Shown here in pieces: positions 25,063 to 34,300 of a DNA stretch of 64,000 nt (positions are counted from its first letter, which is position 1; each line of letters starts with the position of its first letter). Where the stretch lies: assembly GCA_044359955.1 (NCBI GenBank), contig JBIKLF010000002.1, positions 62,001 through 126,000 of the forward strand. The letters run 5' to 3'. The position numbers were made by a program, and so were the translations under genes. The notes beneath the pieces are model-generated. The model did no database searches. It saw nothing but the letters and a program-made list of their open reading frames with translations, and had not been told where the DNA came from. This stretch comes from JACTMZ01 sp044359955 (lineage in GTDB: Bacteria; Verrucomicrobiota; Verrucomicrobiia; Chthoniobacterales; JACTMZ01).

Positions 25063-26949
25063 ATGAGCGCGGCACCACGCAAGATTACCATCCTCGGAAC
25101 CCCGGTGGCGGTCGTCGATTACGACGCGGCCATCGCGGAAAGTCTGCGATTGGGCGGAGAGAGGCGTCCCGCCGCCGTGGCGGCCAGCAACACCCATATC
25201 GTCGCCTTGGCCCGCCACCGGCGCGACTTCGGCGGGGTCATGCAGCAGTTTGACCTCGTCCTGCCCGACGGCATGCCCCTGCGCTGGAGCCTCAACGCAC
25301 GGGGAGCCGCCCTCAAGGACCGCGTCTACGGCCCGTATTTCATGGAAAAAATGCTCCGTGCCACCCCCCGCCCGTGGCGTCATTTTTTCTTCGGCGGAAG
25401 CGAGGAGACGCTCGCAGCCCTCACGGCTCATCTGCGCGCCATCCAACCCGACCTCGAGATCGCCGGCACCTTGTCGCCGCCGTTCCGGACGTGGTCGGAA
25501 AGCGACGAACAATCGTTTGCGCGGACCATTGCCGAGGCCACGCCTGACTTCATCTGGGTCGCCCTCGGCGGTGAGCGGCAGGAACGGTGGATCATCGACA
25601 ATCTGCAGCGCCACGCACGCGGGGTGTTCTTTGCCGTGGGCGATGCCTTTGTTCTGCTGGCTGGACAGCGCGCCTTCGCACCGCAGTGGATGCAACGTTT
25701 CGGCATCACCTGGGCTTACCGCCTCTGGCAGGAACCCCGCCGGCTCTGGCGGCGCTACACCCAATTCAATTCGCTCTTCATCTACTACACGATTCTTGAC
25801 GCCTTCAGCCGCCGACCGCGCCCGAAACATCCCGGGAAACCGAGCATTGCGTTTCTTGGTTCCCGCGGCGTGCCGGCGCGCTATTCGGGGTTTGAAGTCG
25901 TTGTCGAGGAACTCGGCAAACGCCTCGCGGCGCGCGGTCATGACGTGACCGTCTACAACCGCCTGCCCCATCACGGTCCACCCCAGCCGGTCTGGGAGGG
26001 CATGCGCATCATCGGACTGCCGACCATCCCGACCAAAAGCCTCGACACCATCGTACACACCACGCTGTCGATGCTCGATGCGATGCGGAAAAATTATGAC
26101 ATCATCTATCTCTGCGGCGTGGGAAACGCCCTTCTCGGACGCCTTGCCCGCTGGCGGGGCATGAAGGTGATCATCAATGTGGATGGGGCGGACTTCAGCC
26201 GCAAAAAGTGGCAGGGATTTGCCCGGTCTTGGTTGAAGCGCAGCGAACGTTGGGCCACGCGGTCCGCCGATTGCATCATCGCGGACAACGCCACCATTGT
26301 GGACCGTTATCAGACTCAATATGGCACGCGACCCGAGCACCTCTCCTATGGCCTGACCGTGCGCGATGAGCCCGTGCAGGCCGGTGAGCTGGATCGCTGG
26401 GGACTCGAGGCGAACGGTTACTTTCTTTATGTTTCGCGCCTCACGCCGGAGAACGAAGCCGAGTTGCTGCTGCGCGCTTACCGCGAGTTGGCCGATCCGC
26501 TGCCGCTGGTTATGGTCGGCGGTGATCCTTACGCACATGCCTACCGCCGGACGTTGGAAGCTCTGGCCACCGATCGGGTGATTTTTACCGGCCTGCGCTT
26601 TTCCGACTCCTACATTGAACTCAGCCAGAATTCACGGGCTTTCATCATGCCCGCCACCATCGAGGCGACGCGCTTGGTTTTGCTCGACCAACTCGGCATG
26701 GGCAAAGCAATCATTTACCGCGACTGCGCCGCGACACGCGAAGTGCTCGGCGACGCGGGCATTCCTTTCGGTCCGGACCATCCGGTTGCAACGCTTGCCG
26801 CGAAACTGCATTGGGCCGCGGAAGATCCGGAGGGCTGCGCCGCGGCCGGACGTCGCGCCCGCCAACGTGCGGAGCAATTCCGGTGGGAATCCGTGCTCGA
26901 CCGCTACGAAGAAATTTTCCGGCGCATCGGCGCGACCCGTGCCTCATGA
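25063..26949 (+). CDS. Fused glycosyltransferase: WecG/TagA/CpsF (GT26) plus DUF1972/GT4
   Basis: Two enzymes in one 628-residue chain. Residues about 5-240 are a GT26 domain: 'SNTHIVALARHRRDFGGV', 'LVLPDGMPLRWSL', 'WVALGGERQERWI' and 'FFAVGDAFVLLAGQRAFAP' are its landmarks. From about residue 262 ('SIAFLGSRGVPARYSGFEVV') a DUF1972 plus GT4 domain follows, with the nucleotide-sugar site in 'ATIEATRLVLLDQLGMGKAII' near residue 550. Such domains normally sit on separate proteins acting on undecaprenyl-linked glycans. It is first in an operon with GT2, GT9, a dTDP-sugar reductase-like protein and exosortase genes, so two successive sugar additions to an exopolysaccharide or lipid-linked glycan are likely. 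Confidence 0.9.
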   Translation: MSAAPRKITILGTPVAVVDYDAAIAESLRLGGERRPAAVAASNTHIVALARHRRDFGGVMQQFDLVLPDGMPLRWSLNARGAALKDRVYGPYFMEKMLRATPRPWRHFFFGGSEETLAALTAHLRAIQPDLEIAGTLSPPFRTWSESDEQSFARTIAEATPDFIWVALGGERQERWIIDNLQRHARGVFFAVGDAFVLLAGQRAFAPQWMQRFGITWAYRLWQEPRRLWRRYTQFNSLFIYYTILDAFSRRPRPKHPGKPSIAFLGSRGVPARYSGFEVVVEELGKRLAARGHDVTVYNRLPHHGPPQPVWEGMRIIGLPTIPTKSLDTIVHTTLSMLDAMRKNYDIIYLCGVGNALLGRLARWRGMKVIINVDGADFSRKKWQGFARSWLKRSERWATRSADCIIADNATIVDRYQTQYGTRPEHLSYGLTVRDEPVQAGELDRWGLEANGYFLYVSRLTPENEAELLLRAYRELADPLPLVMVGGDPYAHAYRRTLEALATDRVIFTGLRFSDSYIELSQNSRAFIMPATIEATRLVLLDQLGMGKAIIYRDCAATREVLGDAGIPFGPDHPVATLAAKLHWAAEDPEGCAAAGRRARQRAEQFRWESVLDRYEEIFRRIGATRAS

Positions 26950-27707
26950 AACTTTCGGTCGTCACTCCTTCGCTCAACCAGGCACGCTACCTCGGCGCAT
27001 GTCTCGCTTCGGTCCGCACTGCCGCGGAGAACGCTCCCGCGCATGAAGTGGAGCACATCGTCATCGACGGGGGATCGACCGACGGAACGGTCGAAATATT
27101 GCGCGGACAGACCGGTGTCCGGTGGGTTTCGGAGAAGGACAACGGACAGTCTCACGCCATCAACAAGGGACTCGCGCTCGCGAGCGGAGACATCCTCGCC
27201 TACTTGTGCGCCGACGACCTCTACGAACCGCCGGCCGTGCTACGTGTCCTCGATGCCTTCACCCGTGAGAGCGCCGTCGACGTCGTTTATGCCGATTATT
27301 TTTTCCTCGAGGGAAATTCCGGACGAAAGCGGCGCAAGTCGGCCGCGAAATTTTCTGCGGTCAACCTGGTCAACGTCAACCCTCTCGGACAACCCTCCGT
27401 CTGGTGGCGGCGCGGAGTTTACGAAAAATTCGGCGGCTTCGATGAGGACCTGCACTACTGCATGGACCACGAATACTGGCTCCGGCTGGGTGAAAAGGTG
27501 CACTGGCGCTACCTCCCGGAACCCCTTGCCGTCTCGCGCTTGCATGCGGACGCCAAAACGAGCCGGCAACTTTCACACATGTGGGGCGAGACCGCCCGGA
27601 TGCTCACGCGTGACGGTTGGCGGTGCCGGCCCTGGTGGAACGCTTTTGCCATGGCCGTCTGGGGACGCCACTACTATTTGCTCAAACGCCGCTGGTTCGC
27701 CCGATGA
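26946..27707 (+). CDS. Glycosyltransferase family 2
   Basis: Cytoplasmic inverting glycosyltransferase, 253 residues. The GT-A signature is clear: 'LSVVTPSLNQARYLGACLAS' at the start, 'HIVIDGGSTDGTVEIL', 'GQSHAINKGLALASGDILAYL' and the metal-binding acidic motif CADDLYEP. A later 'YCMDHEYWLRLG' matches the acceptor-side ED motif. ATG overlaps the stop of the fused glycosyltransferase (ATGA). Donor sugar unknown. Confidence 0.93.
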   Translation: MKLSVVTPSLNQARYLGACLASVRTAAENAPAHEVEHIVIDGGSTDGTVEILRGQTGVRWVSEKDNGQSHAINKGLALASGDILAYLCADDLYEPPAVLRVLDAFTRESAVDVVYADYFFLEGNSGRKRRKSAAKFSAVNLVNVNPLGQPSVWWRRGVYEKFGGFDEDLHYCMDHEYWLRLGEKVHWRYLPEPLAVSRLHADAKTSRQLSHMWGETARMLTRDGWRCRPWWNAFAMAVWGRHYYLLKRRWFAR

Positions 27708-28771
27708 AACCCCGCCTCCTGATCGTCGAACTTCATCACCTTGGAGATGCCGTGATGAGTCTTCCCTTCGTGCGCGGCGCGGGGACCCGCTATGAAGTGC
27801 ATGTGCTCTGCCGGCCCGCCAGCAGCGGGATTTACCGATTGCTCGCCCATCCCCCGGTAATCCACGCGTGGGAACCTTCGTGGGGCGGGGACCAACCATC
27901 GGGCGTGGGGCCAGCGCTGGCAGCGGCCCGCCACAAGGGCCGCAGGCTGCGCGCGCTGTCGTTCGAGGTTGCCGCTTGCGCGTGGGCGGATGCGAGAGCG
28001 GGCCTTCTCATGGCGGAAACGCACGCCACACGACGGATCGGTTTTCCCATGACACGCGGCAACTACTATGCCGCAGACTTGCCGTGGCGGCGGCGCAAAC
28101 GTCTTCTCGGGCGCGCTTTGGAAGGCCTCTGCCGGGCACTTCACCCCGGCACCCCGCTGCTCACCCAAAAGCTGCATCGCGAATCCCCCCGGCAACCGCA
28201 CGTCCGCTGCTGGCAACAGATCGCCGAAGCACTGGACGTTCCGTGCGATTTCTCCGTGCCTTGGATTGCCGCGACTGACGATACCCCGACGCAACGCCAC
28301 CCGCGCCCGGTTCTCGCCGTGCATGCCCGGGCCCGCCTTCCGAGTAAACAATGGCCGCTCAGTCGCTGGCGCGAACTCGCCGCCGCGGATTCAGTCACGA
28401 AAAAATTCGACCTGGTCGAAATCCTTCCCACAGGCGCCGAACCCGTCACCCCGGACAAAGCACGCAAAATACCAACACCCGATCTTTTGTCCCTTGTTGC
28501 CGCGCTGCACGGTGCCGACGCCGTGCTCTGCCACGATTCGTTTCCGGCCCATCTGGCCTCTGCCCTTGGCAAACCGGTCGTGACCATCTTCGGCTCGGGC
28601 GAACCCGATTGGTTCGCGCCATGGAATAACCGCGACCGCGTGGTGCAACGCCGCGTCTGTCCCTTGCACCCGTGTATCGATCGTTGCGGAATGGACAGCT
28701 ATCTTTGCCTCGATGCCGTGACCTCCGGCGACGTGCTCGCCCAGTTGGAACGTCTGAATTTCAATCCATGA
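27704..28771 (+). CDS. Glycosyltransferase family 9 (heptosyltransferase-like)
   Basis: 355 residues, GT-B fold. The N-terminus 'LLIVELHHLGDAVMSLPFVRG' is the GT9 signature, and 'VLCHDSFPAHLASALGKPVVTIFGSGEPDWFAPW' (read in parts) holds the conserved Asp-Ser and the GxxEP-type loop. Several Cys near the C-terminus ('CPLHPCIDRCGMDSYLCL') recall the CxxxxC of ADP-heptose transferases. Overlaps the GT2 stop by 4 bases. Probably adds a sugar to the same surface glycan; the donor is not certain to be a heptose. Confidence 0.88.
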   Translation: MKPRLLIVELHHLGDAVMSLPFVRGAGTRYEVHVLCRPASSGIYRLLAHPPVIHAWEPSWGGDQPSGVGPALAAARHKGRRLRALSFEVAACAWADARAGLLMAETHATRRIGFPMTRGNYYAADLPWRRRKRLLGRALEGLCRALHPGTPLLTQKLHRESPRQPHVRCWQQIAEALDVPCDFSVPWIAATDDTPTQRHPRPVLAVHARARLPSKQWPLSRWRELAAADSVTKKFDLVEILPTGAEPVTPDKARKIPTPDLLSLVAALHGADAVLCHDSFPAHLASALGKPVVTIFGSGEPDWFAPWNNRDRVVQRRVCPLHPCIDRCGMDSYLCLDAVTSGDVLAQLERLNFNP

Positions 28772-29646
28772 AAATACTTCTCTTCGGGTCCGGAGGTCTG
28801 CTTGGTCGATATCTCACCCGCGAGCTGGCGGGACACTCGCTGACCGCGCAGTCGCATACGGACACCGACATTACCGATGCATCGCGTCTCGACGAGCTGT
28901 TCGCCCAACCGTGGGATGCGGTCATTAATGCGGCGGCCGTCTGCGATTTCGATGCCTGCGAAAAAGACCCCGCGGGAACCGGCCGCATCAATCGCGAGGC
29001 CCCGCTCGACCTGGCCCGGCGCTGCGCCGCGCAGAACGCGCTGTTCGTCCAATACAGCTCGGACTACGTTTTCGGCGGAGCGGACGACCGGTTGCTCTCC
29101 GAGTCCGAGGCTCCGAGTCCGCTCTCGGTTTACGGACACCAAAAGGCCGACCTCGAACAGCTCATTCCGTCCATTTGTCCGCGCAGCTTGATCCTGCGCG
29201 TGTCCTGGCTTTACGGGCTGGGCGGAAAAACTTTCATGAGCCGGATGCCCGATCTTCTGGCGGATCAGACCTCTCTCCGCACCGCCGCGGGCAAAAAAGG
29301 CTGCTGCCTTTATGCCGCCGACGGCGCTTGCTGGACGCGCCAATTGGTCGAAACCGGACACACTGGATTGCTCAATCTGGTCAACCCCGGCGAAACATCC
29401 TGGGAGGAGTTCGCCGGCGCGACTTTGGCGCAGATGAATTCCATGGGTCTGACCCCGAAGTGCACAGAAATCGAAAAAGTGCCTTACGAGCAACTCGGAC
29501 CCGGTTGGACCAAGCGGCCGCGTTTCTCTTGCCTCGATCCCGCGAAACTTGCCTCGGCCTGCCCGCCCGGACCGCGACCCTGGCGGGAGGCTCTGGGTGA
29601 ATTCCTGTCCGCGTGGAAATCGGTTGCCGCGCCGAAGACAGTGTGA
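28768..29646 (+). CDS. dTDP-4-dehydrorhamnose reductase-like (RmlD family) protein
   Basis: Extended short-chain dehydrogenase of 292 residues. NAD(P) motif 'LLFGSGGLLGRYLTREL' at the N-terminus, 'DAVINAAAVCDFDACEKDP' and 'SSDYVFGG' carrying the catalytic Ser/Asp-Tyr region, and 'PLSVYGHQKADLEQL' with the YxxxK. Makes or modifies an activated deoxysugar (dTDP-rhamnose in the classical case). The other rml genes are not in the window. Overlaps the GT9 stop by 4 bases. Confidence 0.85.
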   Translation: MKILLFGSGGLLGRYLTRELAGHSLTAQSHTDTDITDASRLDELFAQPWDAVINAAAVCDFDACEKDPAGTGRINREAPLDLARRCAAQNALFVQYSSDYVFGGADDRLLSESEAPSPLSVYGHQKADLEQLIPSICPRSLILRVSWLYGLGGKTFMSRMPDLLADQTSLRTAAGKKGCCLYAADGACWTRQLVETGHTGLLNLVNPGETSWEEFAGATLAQMNSMGLTPKCTEIEKVPYEQLGPGWTKRPRFSCLDPAKLASACPPGPRPWREALGEFLSAWKSVAAPKTV

Positions 29647-29662
29647 AAGCTTGTTCTTTTCC

Positions 29663-30631
29663 ATGAACTCCACCGCTCTGGCGCCGGACTGGCGTGCCTC
29701 CCTTGCCGCGCCGAACATTTTCGCCGCTCTCACCGCCGCCGGTGTCTTCTACGCCCTCTTCTTCTGGTTCCCCTACGCCTCGGGCTATGGGGCGGTGCGA
29801 GTCGGGATGTTCGAGTTCATGAGCTGGATTTGGAAGAATAACACCGAATGGGAACACTGCTGGCTCGTACCCCTCTTCACCATCGGGCTCATCGTTTACC
29901 GCCGCAAAGCGCTCGCCGCGCTTCCCGTCAGCGGTTCATGGCTCGGTTTGGCCACTTTGCTCGGAGCCCTCTTTCTCTATTGGGTCGGTTACCTCGCGGA
30001 CAACGTCTACGTCGGTTATGCCGCCCTGCTCGGATTCATCGGCTCGCTCGTCCTCTGGTTCCTCGGATGGTCATGGCTCAAGGCGCTTTCGTTTCCCATC
30101 GCCTTTTTGGCCTTCATGTTCCCGTTGCCGTTCATGGACAACTTCCTCGCCTTCCCGCTGCGCATTTTCATGTCCACGGTCAGTGTCGGTTTCCTCAACC
30201 TGATCGGTCTCCCCTGCCTGCAACAAGGCACCTCCATTGTGTCGACGCCCGACTTCGTCGCCGGTCTCGCGGCCGGCGAACGATTCGCCGTTGATGTGGC
30301 CGATCCTTGCAGCGGCATCCGTTCGCTTTTCGCCCTCATGATGGTCAGCGCCCTCTACGGGTACATCGCCATGGATAAACCATGGCAAAAATGGATTGTC
30401 TTCCTCGCCTCGATTCCCCTCGCCGTGGCCGGCAACTTTGCCCGCATCATCATGCTCACCCTCGGCACCATCGCCCTCGGACCCGAAACTGCCATCGGCA
30501 CGCTCGAGGAACCGACCACTTTCCACATGCTGTCCGGATTCCTCGTCTTCGCCGTCGCCCTCGGCGGCATGCTCGGGGTCGGATGGTTGCTCCAACGCTT
30601 CACCCCGCCACCCGCCTCGCCAACCCCATGA
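29663..30631 (+). CDS. Exosortase (EpsH family)
   Basis: Integral-membrane transpeptidase-like enzyme of 322 residues with about eight hydrophobic segments. The catalytic triad of the family is visible: Cys in 'DVADPCSGIRSLFALMM', Arg in 'AGNFARIIMLTLG' and His in 'FHMLSGFLVFAVAL'. Exosortases process proteins with PEP-CTERM-type tails and are coupled to exopolysaccharide production. It follows the reductase gene by 16 bp and overlaps the epsI-like gene. No PEP-CTERM substrate was seen in the window. Confidence 0.93.
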   Translation: MNSTALAPDWRASLAAPNIFAALTAAGVFYALFFWFPYASGYGAVRVGMFEFMSWIWKNNTEWEHCWLVPLFTIGLIVYRRKALAALPVSGSWLGLATLLGALFLYWVGYLADNVYVGYAALLGFIGSLVLWFLGWSWLKALSFPIAFLAFMFPLPFMDNFLAFPLRIFMSTVSVGFLNLIGLPCLQQGTSIVSTPDFVAGLAAGERFAVDVADPCSGIRSLFALMMVSALYGYIAMDKPWQKWIVFLASIPLAVAGNFARIIMLTLGTIALGPETAIGTLEEPTTFHMLSGFLVFAVALGGMLGVGWLLQRFTPPPASPTP

Positions 30632-31347
30632 TCCGCGCCATCGATATCCCTTGGTGGCGCTCCGGAACCGTGGTTGCGCTGGCTGCTCTCACCATTTGGC
30701 TGTGCCGCGAAAGTGCGCCCCCCAACATCGCACCCGAATCCGGGGTGGTCATGGATCTTCCCACCTTGGTCGGCGAATATTGGGGCACGAGCGAACCGGT
30801 CTCGCCGAGCGAGCTGGCCATGCTGCCCGGTGACACCGAGTTCGAGAAAAAAATCTACCAGGATCTCACCGGAAATTCCCTCACCGCCCAAGTCGTGCTC
30901 AGCGGTGGCGAAAAACGTAGCATCCACCGCCCCGAGGTTTGTCTCCCGGGACAAGGCTGGTCGGTCCAAGCCGGCGAAGTCGTCCCCATCACCCTGGCCA
31001 ACGGCCGCACGCTCGATGTGATGAAACTCACCCTCAACCGCGAAATCGAAACCGCCCCCGGCCAGAGGGTCAATTTGAAGAGCTACTTTCTTTACTGGTT
31101 CGTCGGTAAGGACACCTCCACGCCTCACCACTGGATGCGCTTGGCCAAAACCAATTGGGACATGGTGGTGAAAAAACTCCAGCACCGCTGGGCCTACGTG
31201 ATCGTCAGTGCCCCTGTGCTTGAAGGACTCCGACCCGGGGCCAAAACCGACCAACAAACGCTCGATATGCTCAAGGATTTCATCCGCCAATCGGTGCCGA
31301 AATTCCAGCTGTCCGAGATGCCCTACGACGAACGTCCGGCTTCGTAA
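30628..31347 (+). CDS. EpsI family exosortase-associated protein
   Basis: 239 residues: an N-terminal signal anchor (WWRSGTVVALAALTIWLC) and one EpsI domain. The typical 'RSIHRPEVCLPGQGWSV' segment, with the HxPExCLPxxGW motif, identifies the family. EpsI proteins accompany exosortases, either separately or fused to them. ATG overlaps the exosortase stop. The 3' end overlaps the 3' end of the convergent polymerase gene by 68 bp. Last gene of the operon that begins at 25063. Confidence 0.92.
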   Translation: MIRAIDIPWWRSGTVVALAALTIWLCRESAPPNIAPESGVVMDLPTLVGEYWGTSEPVSPSELAMLPGDTEFEKKIYQDLTGNSLTAQVVLSGGEKRSIHRPEVCLPGQGWSVQAGEVVPITLANGRTLDVMKLTLNREIETAPGQRVNLKSYFLYWFVGKDTSTPHHWMRLAKTNWDMVVKKLQHRWAYVIVSAPVLEGLRPGAKTDQQTLDMLKDFIRQSVPKFQLSEMPYDERPAS

Positions 31348-34300
31348 GCTCCCGCGCCCGCCGCACTTCCTCCACCCGCAGCACGCCCCCGCGTCCGCCC
31401 AAGGTCTCCACGCGCCCCGTCACCTCGACCACCGGCCACCGCGCCAACACCCCGCCGCACCGCCGGTAAACCTCGGCGAAAATCTCGCACTCGAGGATAT
31501 CCGTGCGGTCGCACAGGCTGATGAATTTCATGGCGCGTCCGTCCGACTGTTGATGCAAACGCTGGGCCACGACCAAGCCACACGTCGTGACCCGTTGACC
31601 CGGGAACTGCCGCACCGCGCCAGCCGGACAATACGTCTCCCACGCCACCTCGGGAAAAAGTTCCACCGGATGCCCGTTGACCGGAAAGCCGAGCAATTCC
31701 ATTTCATCGCGCAATTTTTCCAACCGCCCCGGCTCCGTCCTGCCCTCCGGCAACGCCGCCCCCCGCGCCTCCAAAAGCAACCCCTGCCCCGCCGTCCAAG
31801 GCGCCAAGGCCCGCAACTCCCAAAAAAGTTCCGTCCTCGATGACCCGAACCCATCAAACGCCCCCACCCTCAACAAACCCATCGCCTCCTCCCCTTGCGG
31901 CCGACACCGCCGCCAAAAATCCGCCAACGAAACAAACGGCCGCGCTCCTTCGATCCGTTCGAGCAATCCCTCCGACAATCCCTTGATCATACAAAGCGGC
32001 ACTTTGATTCTCCGTATCGTGGCATCGGCATCCTGCCGATGTTCCCCCATCATCATCGGCAGGATGCCGATGCCACTTTCTCTCCCCTCCGTGCCCTCCG
32101 CATCCCTTTCGGTCCTCCTTGCTCCGCCTGAACACTGAACACTGAAAACTGAAAACTTCCCCATATCCCCATTCACCTCCGGCCCCCCGAACAAAACCCC
32201 CAACCGCCGCGCCTCGATCGTGTAAAACAACCGCGAATAAAATCCCTTCCCGTGGGTCAGCACGGACGCCAAAAACTCCGCCGGCCAATACCGCTTCAAT
32301 TGCGCCGCCTCGTAAGCCTCCAACCCGTAAGCCGTCGAATGCGCCCGGCAAAAGGCATATCCACGGAACTTCATGAGCAAATCCCACACGTCCGCGATCT
32401 CGCCGTCTGTCCGCCCCACCACCCGCGCCGCCGCCGCGAACTCCTCGCGCCACGCCCCCACCTCCGCCCTCCGGTTTTTCACCAGCAAACGCCGCAACTG
32501 ATCCGCCCGCCCCGCATCCCATCCGGCGAACACCTCGCAAATTTGCAACACATGCTCTTCGTAAGCGACCACGCCATAAGTCGAACGCAAGACCGGCTCC
32601 AAGCTCGGATGCACATAGGTCACCGACTCCACGCCCCGCGCCCGCCGCGCGAACTGTTCTTTGCGCAGGCTGTTGGCCGCACCCGGACGGATCACCGACA
32701 CAATAGCAATCAACTGATCGATGGCCCGCACCCCGGCCATCCGTGCCAATGATGTCATAGCAGGACTCTCGATATGATGCGCCCCCCGCGCCTCGCCCTC
32801 GGCGATCATCTGCCACACGTGCGGATCATCCCATAACCCAGGGTCCGGCGGATCGATCCCCTTCTCCCGCAACGCTGCCCTCGCATCACGCAACACGGCA
32901 AGCCCGCCCTGCGCCAGAATATCCAACTTGACCAAGCCCATCGCCTCCACCGCCTCCATGTCGAATTGCGTCGTCGCCCGCCCGCTCGCACTGGTGAACA
33001 GGGGCGTCAATTCCCCCACCGGCTCGCGCGAAATGACCACGCCGCACGGATGCATCTTGGCATGACGCGGAAACCCGTCGAGCCGCGCCGCCAATTTCAG
33101 CGCCGCCTGATAAGGATTCTCCTCCCACGCCAACCCGCCCGTCTCCGCCCCGTCCCGGGCCGCCCCGGCCACATCACGCGCCGAAGTGTGCGGCAATTTT
33201 TCCGTCATGCGCCGGATCTGGAATTCGGAAACCCCCAGCGCTTTGGCGATATCGGCAAAAGCGGAACGCCCTTGATACGTATTGAATCCCCCCACCACCG
33301 CCGCATGGTGCGGGCCGTAACGGGCAAAAATCAGATCCACCACCTCGTCCCTCCGGTCATGCGGAAAATCAAGGTCGATATCCGGCAACTTCTGCAGCTG
33401 CATCCGTTCACGGTTCAAAAACCGCCGGAAATACAATTCGAACCGCACCGGACACACCGTGCTGATCCCGAGGCAATAACAGACCAACGAATCCGCCGCG
33501 CTGCCCCGCGTAATCCACTCGATCCCCCGCTCCCGGCAACGCTGGAGCAAATCCCAGACGACCAGAAAATATTCCTCGTAGCCCACCCCGCCGATGATGC
33601 GCAGTTCCTCTTCCACCTGCCGCCGCACTCCGCCGGACGGTGCGGCCCCGTAACGCCACTTCATCCCCTCGCGGGCCAGCCGCGCCAGAAACTCCCGCGG
33701 CGATGATCCATCCGGCGGCGCAAACCGCGGAAACTTCAATCCGCCGATCGGCAAAACAAACTCACACCGCTCCGCAATCTCCTCCGCATCCCGCATCATC
33801 CCCGGCGACGCCTTGATCTCCCGCCCCCAGGAAAAATCCCCCCGCCGCTTCCCCCCTTGCACCTGCCCCGCCAAGGACAAAGTCCGGATACTCTGCACGA
33901 CCTCATAAAACTTCGCCTCCCGCGCCAAAGCATACCGAATCTCTGGAAACGCCGTGACCGGCCGCAAGATCAGTCCCTGCAACGTGGCATCGGCATCCTG
34001 CCGATGTTCTGCCTCTCCCGACAACAACCCGCACAAATTCCGATACCCCACCACATTCTCCACATACGCCAAATACCTCATCCCCCCCACCTTCACCTCC
34101 GCCCCCACGATCGGCTGGATCCCCGCCTCCCGCGCCGCGGCACAAAACTCCACCGCCCCATGCAAATTCGGATCCGTCACCGCCACCGCCCGCACCCCCC
34201 GCTCCCCCGCCAGCCGCACAATGTCCTCCGGCCGCAGCAACGAATCCATAAAGCTAAAGCAACTCTTCACATTCAGCGCAGGTAGGGACACGCGGCCCGC

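Noticed and set aside
32129..32158. CRISPR-like tandem repeats
   Set aside because: The units are 7-bp, contiguous, and without spacers or cas genes; they are simple-sequence repeats.
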